Positions 16,313 through 25,498 are shown, counted from the first letter of the stretch. The stretch is DNA of 64,000 nt from CBINFS01 sp966250015 (GCA_966250015.1 CBINFS010000004.1:124001-188000); one strand, 5' to 3'. The notes: generated from the sequence alone by a model not told the origin. Translations and numbers: made by a program.

Positions 16313-18145
16313 ATGGGGAAATCCAGCCGTTCTGACCTTTCGGCGCTCCTCTGTGAGCCCGGCACGGTGCTGCTCGATACGGGTGCGACGGATTCGGAGA
16401 ACACGGAAAGTCTGCTCTTTTCCACGCCGCATCAGATCGTATCCTCCCGGACGCTCGACGAAGTGCCGGGAGCGTTCCTTGCGCTCGACGAAGCCGTCAG
16501 AGACGGGCTGTACGCAGCGGGTTACGTAAGCTACGAGGCCGGCTATGCGTTTGAAAAGATTGGCCAGGTTGAGGGCGGCTACCTCCCCCTCGTCTGGTTC
16601 GGCCTCTATGACGAACCCCTTGTTCTTAGCCAGGAAGAGACCAACCGCCTACTCGAACGGGCCGATGATCCATTCTCCGTTACCGGCGGACGCTTCGGCC
16701 TGGGCCGTGGCCGTTACCGGGAAAAGATCGAGGCCATCAAGGCCCACATTCACGAGGGCGACGTCTACCAGATCAATTTTACGGCGCCATACACGTTCCG
16801 CTTTTCCGGCTCTCCCCTCTCGCTCTACAGGGCATTGAGGCGACGCCAGCGAGTGGCCTACGGGGCGTGGATCTGCCTCGATCCGGCCACACACATCCTC
16901 AGCCTTTCGCCCGAGCTCTTCTTCCGTCGAGCAGGCGACCTGATCACGACCCGCCCAATGAAAGGCACGATCCCCCGGGGCAGAACCCGCGCGGAGGACG
17001 AAGAAAACAGACGCACTCTGACCGAGGACGCCAAGAGCCGGGCGGAAAACCTGATGATCGTCGATCTCCTGCGAAACGACCTTTCCCGGTGCTGCAAGCC
17101 GGACACCGTTCGGGTGCCGCGGCTTTTCGAAAGTGAGGTGTACGGCACCCTCATCCAGATGACCTCGACCGTCGAGGGGCAGCTCAGAAAGGACGTTACG
17201 TATGCCGAGATCTTCCGCGATCTGTTTCCGTGCGGTTCGGTGACCGGCGCGCCCAAGATACGGGCGATGCAGCTCATCCGAGAGATCGAGGAAACGCCGC
17301 GCGGCGTCTACTGCGGTGCGGTCGGCTTTGTCGCTCCGAATCGGCGCGCCGTGTTCAACGTGGCGATTCGGACGATCGTACTGCAAAACGAGCGGGGCGT
17401 GCTGGGCCTGGGCAGCGGGGTCGTGTGGGACTCGGAGGCGGAGGCCGAATACGACGAGTGCCTCCTCAAAGCCCGCTTCTTTACGGACCTCGATGCTCAA
17501 GACGATTTACCTCCCTTTGCCCTCATCGAAACCATGCTGTGGGACGGCAAAATCGACCTGCTCCCCTTGCACGTGGAGCGCCTTCGCGATTCGGCCACGT
17601 ATTTCGGTTTTCCCTTCTCAGAATCCTCATTCGTAACCCGCATCGAGCAGGAATCCGCCCACCTTCCACCGGGGGAGCGTTACAAAGTGCGGGCGGTGCT
17701 CGACGCAGAAGGTCGGCTCACGGTAACGAAAGAGAAGCTGGGGCCGGTTGAAAATGCGGCTCGAACCGTCTGCCTGGCTTCGATTCGCTCGGATCCGGCT
17801 AACCGGTTTCTTTACCACAAGACGACTCGCCGTGACCTGTACGAGGAGGAGTACGTGCGCGCCGTGGAGGCCGGGTATTCGGAGTCGATTTTTCTCAACA
17901 CCCGGGGCGGAGTGACCGAAGGCACGCGGACGAACGTGTTCATACGTAAGGGAGATCGGTACCTCACCCCGCCGGTCGAGTGTGGGTTACTCGCCGGTGT
18001 GTACCGCCGCCACCTGCTCGAAACGTTGCCGCGCGTGGAAGAGCGCGTGCTATACCCGAAGGACCTCGCCGAGGCAGACGCCGTTTACGTATGTAACGCC
18101 GTGTGGGGGCTCGTAGAGGTACGAATCGAAGGGCTTGATCCATAG
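16313..18145 (+). CDS. pabB: Aminodeoxychorismate synthase component I / aminodeoxychorismate lyase fusion (PabB-PabC)
   Basis: A 610-residue bifunctional protein for p-aminobenzoate (folate) synthesis. Residues about 1-395 are the chorismate-binding domain (GDVYQINFTAPY; TRPMKGTIPRG; ENLMIVDLLRNDLSR; FPCGSVTGAPKIRAMQLI; GLGSGVVWDSEAEAEYDEC). Residues about 400-610 are a fold-type IV PLP lyase with the Lys in FLYHKTTRRDLY, then GGVTEGTRTNVFI and LLAGVYRR. The two catalytic steps from chorismate to PABA are thus on one chain, with glutamine amidotransferase PabA/TrpG supplied elsewhere. It lies 55 bases from the convergent FAD oxidoreductase gene. Confidence 0.93.
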   Translation: MGKSSRSDLSALLCEPGTVLLDTGATDSENTESLLFSTPHQIVSSRTLDEVPGAFLALDEAVRDGLYAAGYVSYEAGYAFEKIGQVEGGYLPLVWFGLYDEPLVLSQEETNRLLERADDPFSVTGGRFGLGRGRYREKIEAIKAHIHEGDVYQINFTAPYTFRFSGSPLSLYRALRRRQRVAYGAWICLDPATHILSLSPELFFRRAGDLITTRPMKGTIPRGRTRAEDEENRRTLTEDAKSRAENLMIVDLLRNDLSRCCKPDTVRVPRLFESEVYGTLIQMTSTVEGQLRKDVTYAEIFRDLFPCGSVTGAPKIRAMQLIREIEETPRGVYCGAVGFVAPNRRAVFNVAIRTIVLQNERGVLGLGSGVVWDSEAEAEYDECLLKARFFTDLDAQDDLPPFALIETMLWDGKIDLLPLHVERLRDSATYFGFPFSESSFVTRIEQESAHLPPGERYKVRAVLDAEGRLTVTKEKLGPVENAARTVCLASIRSDPANRFLYHKTTRRDLYEEEYVRAVEAGYSESIFLNTRGGVTEGTRTNVFIRKGDRYLTPPVECGLLAGVYRRHLLETLPRVEERVLYPKDLAEADAVYVCNAVWGLVEVRIEGLDP

Positions 18146-18199
18146 GAAATCCAGCTCATCCTACCAATGCAATAATCGATATAGTGTAGTTCAGGTTAT

Positions 18200-20221
18200 T
18201 CAGTCCCTAACGGGCTCAAACAAAACGGCGTCGGCGAAGACGAACCCGTCTCCGGCCTGGCTTTGCAACTCGAGGTAGACCTCGCCGCCTCTCGTAAACG
18301 TGTAGGTACCCAATGGCACCCACGAGGCTATCCCGTGCTGCAAACCTGCCCCTTCCCGTTCCGGTTCGCGCATGTTGATGGTCAGCCGTTCGACCCCGGC
18401 AGCGTGCCGGATCGTAACGGGAACCTGTGTGGCGAGCCCCTCATCCCGTGGCCAGTACAGATAGACCTGGTACTCGCCGCTCGTTTCGATGGCTGGCACA
18501 AACCGAACGCTACCGGAACCGCTGCTGCGTAACACGCTCGGGCCGTACTGCCCGCCGGCCGTCGTCGACGTCCAAGTCCCCATTGTTTGGATCCGGTCTT
18601 CGAAGCGATCGTCGACGAGCACCTCGGGCGTGCTGCCGTCCGCGAGGGGATTGTCGCGCAGCTCTTTTTGAAGCGCCTTCACGTCGACCTGCTGGACGGA
18701 CGTGTTCGCGTCGATCGCCATGACGGCCGCCACGGCGGCGGACTGGCCAAGGACCATAAACACCGGCTCCATCCGGATCGAGCCGTAGGCGATGTGTGAA
18801 GCCGACAGGGCAACGGGCACCAGAAGATTTGTCACCTCCTCGCGCTTCGGCGTGATCGAGCGGTAGGAGATGGGATAAGGCGGGAAGCCGCCTACCTCGA
18901 CGTTGCCTTCATTTTTGACCATCGCCGTGCCGTCCGGACCCTGAATGACGACGCGCTGGACGTTGTGCGAGTCCATGGTGTAGGCGGCCATCCCCACGCC
19001 GTCCTCGACGACTTCGGCGCCGACGCAGTTGTGCTCGGTCATGACGTATTCGCCGATGAGCCGCCTTGCCTCGCGCACGTAGAGCTGGTGAGGCCATCCG
19101 TCGGTATCGAGAAACTCGTCCCGGCAATAGCCCCACGTTTGCATTTCCCGCCGAAGGTGTTCGGGCACGCGTTCGTCGGTGGCATAGAAAAAGAGCAGCC
19201 CTTTCTGATAATCCTCGTGAGCTTTCCAGATCGCGGCGCGTTCGTCGTAGTCGGCGTCGGGATAGTCCCAATTCTTGCCGATGAAGTCGGTCGAGAAGCC
19301 TCCCCGGTTGTTCCAGTCCGTTTTGCCGCGGGGCATCTCGCTGATGATGAACAGCTCATTCAGGCTTTGAGGATCGTTTTTTTCGATCAGCCTGAGCAAG
19401 AGCTCGTACCTATCGGGGTCGTAGTTGTCGGGCTCGGTAATCGGCAGGCGCCCGGCGTCGTCCCGGCAGAGGCTCATCCGGAAGTTGTAGGCCTGCACAC
19501 CTCTTCCCCCGGTCCCATTCGGCTCGACGCCAACCCCGGTGATTTCCGGCAGCAGACCGCTCGACGGGTCACCCGGCGTCACGTACGGGTCTACGCCGTC
19601 CGGGAACTGGTGGCCCGTCATGAGCTGGACGCCGTTCAGAGTTTCGTTATAGACGGAATTTGCCTCGCGGCCGACGAAGTACGAAGCGCCGGCACGCGCC
19701 ATCAGGTCGCCCTCGTAGCTCGCATCGATGAAGACCTTTGCCGCAACGACGAGGTCGGGCGTCCTGCCGGTCGAGCCCGCGTATTCGAGCGTTACCGTTT
19801 GAATGTCGGTGCCGGATTTTTCGACGTCTTTGATCCGTCGAGAATACAGGATCTCGACTTCCGCCTCGTCCAGGTACGCTTCGAACACCTGCTCGGCGGC
19901 GTGAGGCTCGAACTGCCAGGCCTCGAACCGGCCGTAGTAAGAGCCGAGCCTTCGGTAGAAATCGAGGGCGACTCCGGTGACGGCGTATTTATTGCCGATG
20001 TCGGTCTGGCCGAGACCGCCCGAGCTCATGCCCCCGAGGTGCCTGCCCGGTTCCACCAGAAGAACGCTTTTACCATACGTCTTTGCGGTGTAAGCGGCAA
20101 TGACGCCACCCGACGTGGCGCCGTAAACCAGGACGTCCACCTCGATTGCCGGTTGTTGCTGCCTGGCGCCGGTCCATCCGAGCAGGCAAAGCATAAGGAC
20201 GAAGAGCAGGAAACGGTTCAT
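18200..20221 (-). CDS. Secreted FAD-dependent oxidoreductase with C-terminal golvesin-like domain
   Basis: A 673-residue protein with an N-terminal signal peptide (FLLFVLMLCLLGWTGA). The large FAD-dependent oxidoreductase domain follows (DVLVYGATSGGVIAAYTAKTYGKSVLLVEPGRHLGGMSSGGLGQTD; VFIDASYEGDLMARAGASYFVGRE; LLVPVALSASHIAYGSIRMEPVFMVLGQSAAVAA). Residues from about 545 form a beta-sandwich of the golvesin/xanthan-lyase C-terminal type (VLVDDRFEDRIQTMGTWTSTTAGGQYGPSVLRS ... GDGFVFADAVLFEP). The family is common in polysaccharide-degrading Bacteroidota, Planctomycetes and Verrucomicrobia; its reaction is not established. A periplasmic or extracellular role on glycans is inferred. Confidence 0.87.
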   Translation of the reverse strand: MNRFLLFVLMLCLLGWTGARQQQPAIEVDVLVYGATSGGVIAAYTAKTYGKSVLLVEPGRHLGGMSSGGLGQTDIGNKYAVTGVALDFYRRLGSYYGRFEAWQFEPHAAEQVFEAYLDEAEVEILYSRRIKDVEKSGTDIQTVTLEYAGSTGRTPDLVVAAKVFIDASYEGDLMARAGASYFVGREANSVYNETLNGVQLMTGHQFPDGVDPYVTPGDPSSGLLPEITGVGVEPNGTGGRGVQAYNFRMSLCRDDAGRLPITEPDNYDPDRYELLLRLIEKNDPQSLNELFIISEMPRGKTDWNNRGGFSTDFIGKNWDYPDADYDERAAIWKAHEDYQKGLLFFYATDERVPEHLRREMQTWGYCRDEFLDTDGWPHQLYVREARRLIGEYVMTEHNCVGAEVVEDGVGMAAYTMDSHNVQRVVIQGPDGTAMVKNEGNVEVGGFPPYPISYRSITPKREEVTNLLVPVALSASHIAYGSIRMEPVFMVLGQSAAVAAVMAIDANTSVQQVDVKALQKELRDNPLADGSTPEVLVDDRFEDRIQTMGTWTSTTAGGQYGPSVLRSSGSGSVRFVPAIETSGEYQVYLYWPRDEGLATQVPVTIRHAAGVERLTINMREPEREGAGLQHGIASWVPLGTYTFTRGGEVYLELQSQAGDGFVFADAVLFEPVRD

Positions 20222-20296
20222 GAGGAGCCTCGGGTAAAGCGTACTGGCGTGAAACGGTGCAAGAGTCCATCTGCCGGTAAAGGTAGCGGGTTACTG

Positions 20297-20440
20297 ATGG
20301 AATCTACGGATTTGCCGGAATGGGGCGTAATCGTACCAGAAGACCTTTCCGGAAAACGTCGCGTCATCGTAACACACCCCGACACCCCATCCGAGTATAA
20401 CCCGGAGTACGAAAACTTTGGCAGCCGGGAATCCATATGA
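20297..20440 (+). CDS. Possible small protein (47 aa), or broken remnant
   Basis: This short reading frame begins MESTDLPEWGVIVPEDLSG, resembling the start of the hydrolase 244 bases downstream (MESEDLPAYG). No strong ribosome-binding site precedes the ATG. After its TGA stop the same frame stays open for 36 more codons (GGRDEEIIELLELASSGIKNRHERGHGV), ending inside the hydrolase start. This could be a real small gene, an ORF cut by a nonsense mutation, or chance. It lies in the 319-base space between the FAD oxidoreductase and the hydrolase, where I see no other feature. Confidence 0.3.
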   Translation: MESTDLPEWGVIVPEDLSGKRRVIVTHPDTPSEYNPEYENFGSRESI

Positions 20441-20540
20441 AAGGCTACGCGCTCTTCAGGAATCGGCGGGAGGGACGAAGAGATCATAGAGCTGCTGGAA
20501 CTAGCCAGTAGCGGCATCAAGAACCGTCACGAGAGGGGTC

Positions 20541-21236
20541 ATGGAGTCTGAAGATTTGCCGGCATACGGAACGTACGTCGAGGTGAAGGCCGGCGATCAG
20601 GTGCTGGAGGGAGACCTGTTCGTGCCGCCCGACGCGCAGGGGCTGCTGCTGTTCGCGCATGGCAGCGGCAGCAGCCGCCGCTCTGCGCGGAATCGGTACG
20701 TTGCAGGCAGACTACAAAATGCTGGATTCGCGACCCTCCTCATCGACCTGCTGACTCCCCGGGAAGAAAAGATCGACGAGCATACGCACCACCTCCGCTT
20801 CGACATTCCACTCCTGTCGAGACGTTTTTTGGACGCGTCCGACTGGGTTTGCGACTACGAGGAGACGCGTCACCTGCCGATCGGAGCATTCGGGGCGAGC
20901 ACGGGGGCTGCCGCAGCCCTCATCACCGCCGCAAAACGACCCGATCGGATACTTGCCGTCGTCGCACGCGGAGGGCGGCCGGATCTGGCGAAAAGAAGCC
21001 TTCGGGATGTCAGAACGCCCACGCTGTTTGTGGTCGGAGAAAAGGACCCGGCCGTTATCGAGCTGAACCGGCAGGCCATGGCATTGATGCGGTCAAAAAC
21101 GGAGCTGGTGATCGTGCCGGGAGCGTCACACCTTTTCGAGGAGCCCGGAAAGCTCGAGGAGGTCGCCCGGCTCGCCGCCAACTGGTTCGTTTCGAACCTG
21201 GCGTCATTTGGACGCCGTCCCGACGCGGCTTACTGA
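20541..21236 (+). CDS. Alpha/beta hydrolase, dienelactone-hydrolase-like
   Basis: A 231-residue cytoplasmic alpha/beta hydrolase. The oxyanion region is LLLFAHGSGSSRRSARNR, the nucleophile elbow is GAFGASTGAAAAL (Gly-x-Ser-x-Gly), the acid is in FVVGEKDPAV, and the His is in VPGASHLFEEPGKLEEVARLAANWF. The form matches the dienelactone-hydrolase-like family, sometimes found fused to phosphoribosyltransferases. The natural substrate is unknown. The start is the ATG at 20541 with GAGAGGGG a few bases before it. Confidence 0.85.
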   Translation: MESEDLPAYGTYVEVKAGDQVLEGDLFVPPDAQGLLLFAHGSGSSRRSARNRYVAGRLQNAGFATLLIDLLTPREEKIDEHTHHLRFDIPLLSRRFLDASDWVCDYEETRHLPIGAFGASTGAAAALITAAKRPDRILAVVARGGRPDLAKRSLRDVRTPTLFVVGEKDPAVIELNRQAMALMRSKTELVIVPGASHLFEEPGKLEEVARLAANWFVSNLASFGRRPDAAY

Positions 21237-21257
21237 TATCGATTCAAGGTTACACCC

Positions 21258-21779
21258 ATGCAAAATTGCCACAGCACACGCTGTCTCGTCTTCGCCCTGC
21301 TGGTTTTCTTTTCGGCCTGCGGGCGTGAGGGGCCGCCGGAACCGACTAACATCGACTCCTCGTGTGAAGCGCCCGGCGTGCGGGCGGTCGTTCTGAGTGT
21401 GGGCGAACGCATGAAGCTGGTTTCTCTCCTTGCGCCCGACAGCGTCCTCGTGCGTGAGATCCGGGACGCGTACGAACCGTACGTCACGCCGGAGCTTCTC
21501 CATACGTGGCTTTCCGATCCGTCACGTGCGCCGGGCCAGCAGGGATCGAGCCCCTGGCCGGAGCGGATCGACATCCAGTCGGTGGAAGCGACCGGACCTG
21601 GTGTGTGCCGGGTGGAAGGTGAAGTGGTCTATATGACGAGCACCGAAGCGGGAACGGGCGAAGCGTTTAGCCGGATGCCGGTCACAGTACACGTCACGAA
21701 TGGGGACGAATGGCTAATCGATAGCTTCGAACAATCGGGAAGCCCGCCAGACGCCAGTTCGGCCGCCCCGGATATGTAA
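21258..21779 (+). CDS. Predicted lipoprotein of unknown function
   Basis: A 173-residue protein with a lipoprotein signal (CLVFALLVFFSAC, lipidated Cys21). The mature part has two further Cys (DSSCEAPG and GVCRVEG) and a small alpha/beta region ending VTNGDEWLIDSFEQ, which recalls DUF3828/NTF2-like folds. I do not recognise a family with certainty. It starts 21 bases after the hydrolase stop and may share its transcript. Confidence 0.7.
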   Translation: MQNCHSTRCLVFALLVFFSACGREGPPEPTNIDSSCEAPGVRAVVLSVGERMKLVSLLAPDSVLVREIRDAYEPYVTPELLHTWLSDPSRAPGQQGSSPWPERIDIQSVEATGPGVCRVEGEVVYMTSTEAGTGEAFSRMPVTVHVTNGDEWLIDSFEQSGSPPDASSAAPDM

Positions 21780-21852
21780 GCAGGGGGGTTGACGCACATT
21801 CCGGAACGGCATTACTTAGCCGGTCAAACAGTCCTTCAACTGCGTTGACCCC

Positions 21853-23028
21853 ATGCGAAAGATTTTCTTCGGATTGGTAGCCGTATTCCTGCTGCCCGGA
21901 GCGGCAAGCGGCCAGTTTTTCGATTCATTCGACGGAAACGAGGCATCTCCGGCCGGATGGGAATCCTTTACCGGCGACGGTGAGGCCACCATCCAGTTCA
22001 TCCAGAAGCAAGATTATGCCTCGATGGTCGTCGACGCCACGAAGGACCGCCGGTTGATCTGGTGGGCGGTGATCAAGCGGGAGGTGTCGGAAGCGCTGGA
22101 CCTCGGCCTGCTCGAACAGCCCGGGTACGAATTACGAATCGAGGCACGTGTACGGACCAGCCACGCACCGCGACGGCTGAACATGAGCTTCAACACGCAG
22201 CGCACGACCGACTTCCACTCGCACCTGATGGAGTACGACATCCCCGACACGACCGGCTGGCACGTCATCAGCATGACCACGAAGGACTTCGACGCCCGCC
22301 CGGGTGACCAGGTGAACGCTCAGATCGCGATGATCGACTGGGGACCCGACGTCTACCGGACGGACGTCGACTACGTCCGTGTGGACGTGGTGCGGGCAGA
22401 TACGGTTGGGCCGGATCTCGGCACCCCGCTCCCCTACCACCCGCCGGCGGGCGACCCCGAAACCTTCGATTATCACGTGCCGGTAGCACAGGATGCCACG
22501 ATCGACGCGCGATTCCCGGACCTCAACTTCGACCGATGGTCGACTGTTGAGCAGGGGGATACGGTGCGCCTGGTTGCGGTGAGCCCCACCCAGGTGGCGC
22601 TGCTACAATGGGACCTGAGCCCCTATCGGGGTAAAAAGGTTGCCGGATGGGGCACGCTCGAGCTCACGACCCACGACCTTGAAATGGCGCCGCAGGATCT
22701 CGAGGAGTTCGACAAGGTACGCGTACACGAAATACTGGCTGGCGATCCTCACTGGAAGCAGGAGACGGTGACGTACGACGGGTTCCTCGCGGGAGAGCCT
22801 CTCTTTAGCGCGCTCAATTCGCAGATGACGATCGACGTAGCCCTGGCGAGCGCCCGGGGCGAACGCACGCTAATCCCCATCTCTCCTCCGGTTTTGCAGC
22901 GTCTGCTCGACGGCAGAACGCGCGGCCTGGCGCTCCGTCCCATCGGCGCACTCCACGCCTCGTTGTACGCCAAAGAGCACCGGGATGGTGTTTTTGGTGC
23001 GAAACTACACTTCAACGTGGAGGATTGA
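21853..23028 (+). CDS. Exported beta-sandwich protein, unknown function
   Basis: A 391-residue protein with a clear signal peptide (MRKIFFGLVAVFLLPGAASG). Residues about 21-185 look like a carbohydrate-binding-type jelly roll (FDSFDGNEASPAGWESFTGDG ... DVDYVRVDVVRAD). Residues about 205-390 resemble the DNRLRE-type beta-sandwich of cell-surface proteins (AQDATIDARFPDLNFD ... VALLQWDLSPYRGKKVAGWGTLEL). Such pairs occur on secreted glycan-active proteins, but no catalytic domain is present. It stands between two small lipoprotein genes. Confidence 0.72.
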   Translation: MRKIFFGLVAVFLLPGAASGQFFDSFDGNEASPAGWESFTGDGEATIQFIQKQDYASMVVDATKDRRLIWWAVIKREVSEALDLGLLEQPGYELRIEARVRTSHAPRRLNMSFNTQRTTDFHSHLMEYDIPDTTGWHVISMTTKDFDARPGDQVNAQIAMIDWGPDVYRTDVDYVRVDVVRADTVGPDLGTPLPYHPPAGDPETFDYHVPVAQDATIDARFPDLNFDRWSTVEQGDTVRLVAVSPTQVALLQWDLSPYRGKKVAGWGTLELTTHDLEMAPQDLEEFDKVRVHEILAGDPHWKQETVTYDGFLAGEPLFSALNSQMTIDVALASARGERTLIPISPPVLQRLLDGRTRGLALRPIGALHASLYAKEHRDGVFGAKLHFNVED

Positions 23029-23093
23029 GATACATCCGCTGATCGGCAATTGTAGAGCTGCCACTTAACCTATCAAACTCGCCAGGCTACTCC

Positions 23094-23441
23094 ATGCACT
23101 TCCTCCGTTTAGGCCTTCCGCTCGTGATCCTTTTCATTGCTGCCGGATGCAGCAGCACGTCACACTTCACACCCGGTGGGATTCTACGACAGGCCGTCGA
23201 CGTGCCGGACCATTTCCTGGTTGGCTCTCATTCCGACACGACGACCAGTGTACCGAGACCTGGCGAAGGTTGCCGGAATCCGATGATGGATCCTCGGGAT
23301 GGTACGCGGCTCATTCTCGTGCGGTCGTCAGAGGGTCTGGGAGACTACGAGGCGCCGGAGGGGCGGTACGGCGTGGGTGGAGGTGAACTTTTGAGGCTCG
23401 ACTGCGGAACCGGAGTCGCGAGGGGAATCGTTCGCCGGTAA
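23094..23441 (+). CDS. Small predicted lipoprotein
   Basis: A 115-residue protein with a lipoprotein leader (LPLVILFIAAGC, Cys19) and a short mature part containing CRNPMMDPRDGTRLILVRSSEGLGDYEAPEGRYGVGGGELLRLDCGTG. Two mature Cys could form a disulfide. No family is recognised. Codon use resembles its neighbours, which supports it being a gene. Confidence 0.65.
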   Translation: MHFLRLGLPLVILFIAAGCSSTSHFTPGGILRQAVDVPDHFLVGSHSDTTTSVPRPGEGCRNPMMDPRDGTRLILVRSSEGLGDYEAPEGRYGVGGGELLRLDCGTGVARGIVRR

Positions 23442-23497
23442 ATGCCGGTACATTGACGACTTCGCGCTCAACAACACCCGACCCGTTTCTCTCCCAA

Positions 23498-24061
23498 ATG
23501 AACATACGTCTTGCCAGGCTTGACGACGCCGCTGCGACGGCGGCCATTTACGCGCCAATCGTTCGTGACACGGTCATCTCGTTCGAGGTTGAGGCTCCCG
23601 ATGCCGCTGAGTTCGAACGGCGCATATCGGGTATTCTTCCGAAGTTTCCGTGGCTCGTGGCCGAGGAGGCGGGCAGGGTCGTCGGGTATGCATACGCCGG
23701 ACCTCACCGCGCCCGGGCGGCGTACCGCTGGTCGGTGGAGCCGTCAGTTTACGTAGCCGAAAAAGCCAGGGGTCGCGGTATGGCGAAGGCGCTCTACGAA
23801 AAGCTGTTCGCCATCCTCCGCGCACAGGGTTTTGCAAACGCCTACGCTGGCGTCGCGCTGCCGAACGAACCGAGCATCCGGCTTCACCGCGCCTTCGGAT
23901 TCAAGGATGTAGGGATTTATGAACGGGTAGGGTTCAAGTTCGGAAAGTGGCACGACGTGTGGTGGGGTGCGCTCGACCTCGCGCCTGACCGGGACGGGAC
24001 ACCTCTACCTCCCCTTTCCCTCGACGACCTCAATCTCACCGTTTTTTTCACGGCCGCCTAG
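23498..24061 (+). CDS. GNAT acetyltransferase, phosphinothricin acetyltransferase-like
   Basis: A 187-residue GCN5-family N-acetyltransferase. It shows the layout of the Pat/YncA subgroup: MNIRLARLDDAAATAAIYAPIVRDTVISFE at the start, then SVYVAEKARGRGMAKALYEKL as the acetyl-CoA pyrophosphate loop (R-G-R-G-M-A). FANAYAGVALPNEPSIRLHRAFGFKDVGIYERVGFKFGKWHDVWWG follows. Members acetylate phosphinothricin or methionine-sulfone-like amines; the substrate here is not predictable. The ATG at 23498 fits the family N-terminus; an upstream TTG start would add 15 unlikely residues. Confidence 0.9.
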   Translation: MNIRLARLDDAAATAAIYAPIVRDTVISFEVEAPDAAEFERRISGILPKFPWLVAEEAGRVVGYAYAGPHRARAAYRWSVEPSVYVAEKARGRGMAKALYEKLFAILRAQGFANAYAGVALPNEPSIRLHRAFGFKDVGIYERVGFKFGKWHDVWWGALDLAPDRDGTPLPPLSLDDLNLTVFFTAA

Positions 24062-24128
24062 AACGCAGCAGAACGAAATCGCGATAGCCAGTTAAAATGT
24101 GTGATTGATCCACAATCTCGTTCGATCG

Positions 24129-24710
24129 ATGGTCCATAGTGCCGCTCTACCGTTCGTCTTACACCGTGAGCATGACGTCATAAACTGGCATGAGGTCACG
24201 TCCACCCGCGAGCAGCTTCACGGGCTGCTCCGAGTCGATGGCGAGCATCTTCACATTCAATGGCGCGCCACGCGTAAGATCAGCCGGGTTGGACGTGAGA
24301 TCCGCACCGACCTGGAGCTTGCCCCGATACGGGAAGTCACCATTCCCCTTTCGGGAGTAGCCGGGGCGCGCATCCGCTGGACCTGGCGGCGCTGGCCTCC
24401 TCACGAAGTGCTCGTGCTGACCGCTACCGACCTGCGAGCCTTCGACGCACTGACCGGTGAAGGAGACGTTCCCGGTCTCGTGCTCGAACACCCGGCAGAA
24501 ATCGTGCTCGACTTACGGTGGTCTGATCGGAAGCTCGCGCGGGAGTTCGTCAGTGAGCTGAGACTGGCGATCAGCGAGCACCTGCTCGCCTCTCTCGAGA
24601 AGGAATCGGAAGAAGACTGGCAGGCCCCACAGCTCGAAGACACACAACTGGACCAGATTGAAACAGAGAAACCCGCCGAAGTCCGCCAGGCGATCCGGCA
24701 AAAATCATGA
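24129..24710 (+). CDS. Hypothetical protein, PH-like beta-rich
   Basis: A 193-residue (or 201 if a TTG at 24105 is used) protein without signal peptide or membrane span. Residues about 30-140 alternate short beta strands (LHGLLRVDGEHLHIQWRATRK ... IREVTIPLSGVAGARIRW), consistent with a PH-like barrel. The C-terminus is an acidic helix (ISEHLLASLEKESEEDWQAPQ). No family is assigned. The start is uncertain because no ribosome-binding site is clear. It is convergent with the DUF1801 gene. Confidence 0.6.
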   Translation: MVHSAALPFVLHREHDVINWHEVTSTREQLHGLLRVDGEHLHIQWRATRKISRVGREIRTDLELAPIREVTIPLSGVAGARIRWTWRRWPPHEVLVLTATDLRAFDALTGEGDVPGLVLEHPAEIVLDLRWSDRKLAREFVSELRLAISEHLLASLEKESEEDWQAPQLEDTQLDQIETEKPAEVRQAIRQKS

Positions 24711-24755
24711 ACGGACCTCTCGTTGGTTCCGATACCAACAATCCGGAGTCTCCTT

Positions 24756-25139
24756 TCACTTCTTTCTTTTCGAAGCCGCTCTTTGCAGATTTTCGGCTGC
24801 GCGGAATTTTGTGATCCGGCTTATCAGATCGTACGGTACCGGCTCGTCCAGGGGTATTTGAAGGGTCCCTTTTGCCCCCTTGTACGCCGATAGCTCTTCT
24901 CTGAACGCCTCGTTTTCACGCGGAGCCGGGTAAAACCCGATGTGGTTCTTGTAGGCCGCAAAATAGACCAGGTTACCCTTGTATTTGAAAGTCGGCATCT
25001 GATAGCTAATCGCCTCCTCTGCCTCGGGCGCCGCCTCTTTGATCGTTTTACGGATCAACTGCAGCTTCTCCTGGACGTTTTCCGGAAACGCCGTGATGTA
25101 TTCGTCGATGGACTCGGGAGTCTTCTTGGTTGCCAGCAT
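24756..25139 (-). CDS. DUF1801 / YdhG-like (iron chaperone-type) protein
   Basis: A 127-residue cytoplasmic protein of the DUF1801/YdhG family. It shows SIDEYITAFPENVQEKLQLIRKTIKEAAPEAEEAISYQMPTFKYKGNLVYFAAYKNHIGFYP, then the C-terminal YKGAKGTLQIPLDEPVPYDLISRITKFR. The Bacillus relative Fra/YdhG is a frataxin-like iron chaperone; other members bind DNA or have unknown roles, so function is only suggested. The C-terminus is very basic (RAASKRKK). Confidence 0.85.
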   Translation of the reverse strand: MLATKKTPESIDEYITAFPENVQEKLQLIRKTIKEAAPEAEEAISYQMPTFKYKGNLVYFAAYKNHIGFYPAPRENEAFREELSAYKGAKGTLQIPLDEPVPYDLISRITKFRAAENLQRAASKRKK

Positions 25140-25243
25140 CGTCTTTTCCTATATCGATCCGTTTTGAGAGTTGAGCTGTGTTGACATGATCCTGCTTCAT
25201 CGGTTCCCAGCGAGATAGCGCTATATACGCCTTGAAAAATGGG

Positions 25244-25262
25244 CTCACGCGAAGACGCGAAG
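25244..25262 (+). repeat. Dispersed repeat copy, forward
   Basis: CTCACGCGAAGACGCGAAG here matches 18 of 19 bases with the reverse-strand copy at 46778-46796. Both lie in long intergenic spaces. Confidence 0.5.
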
Positions 25263-25375
25263 TATGACGAAGAATAATCCGCTGATGGACGCCGATTATC
25301 GCAGATGATTTTTTAGGATGGAGGCAGACCGAAGCCGGGACATTCAAGGCTAATAAAGACTTCAACCATTACGTC

Positions 25376-25395
25376 ATCTCCGCGTAGGCGGAGAT
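25376..25395. repeat. Intergenic hairpin repeat
   Basis: ATCTCCGC-GTAG-GCGGAGAT forms a perfect 8-bp stem with a four-base loop, preceded by GTC. The form (GTCAT..CCGC..GCGG..GAT) is that of common bacterial palindromic intergenic elements. Confidence 0.45.
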
Positions 25396-25478
25396 CCAGG
25401 AAATAACTCCAAAGGCCCAAACGGGTCAGCCCCGCGTGCCCTTTCGTGGATTAACTTCGTCAGTCACTTCGTTCGTGT

Positions 25479-25498
25479 CGGATCAAGTCCGGAATGAC
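25479..25498 (-). repeat. GTCATTCCGGA-type repeat fragment
   Basis: On the minus strand this reads GTCATTCCGGACTTGATCCG, a form shared by degenerate intergenic repeats. Related GTCAT-starting pieces occur at 46631-46643 and 46676-46710, and near 36498. Confidence 0.4.

Noticed and set aside
18965..20440. A 491-codon plus-strand frame opposite the FAD oxidoreductase gene
   Set aside because: It mirrors the codons of the real gene. Only its last 48 codons (from 20297), outside the oxidoreductase gene, were kept as a doubtful small gene.
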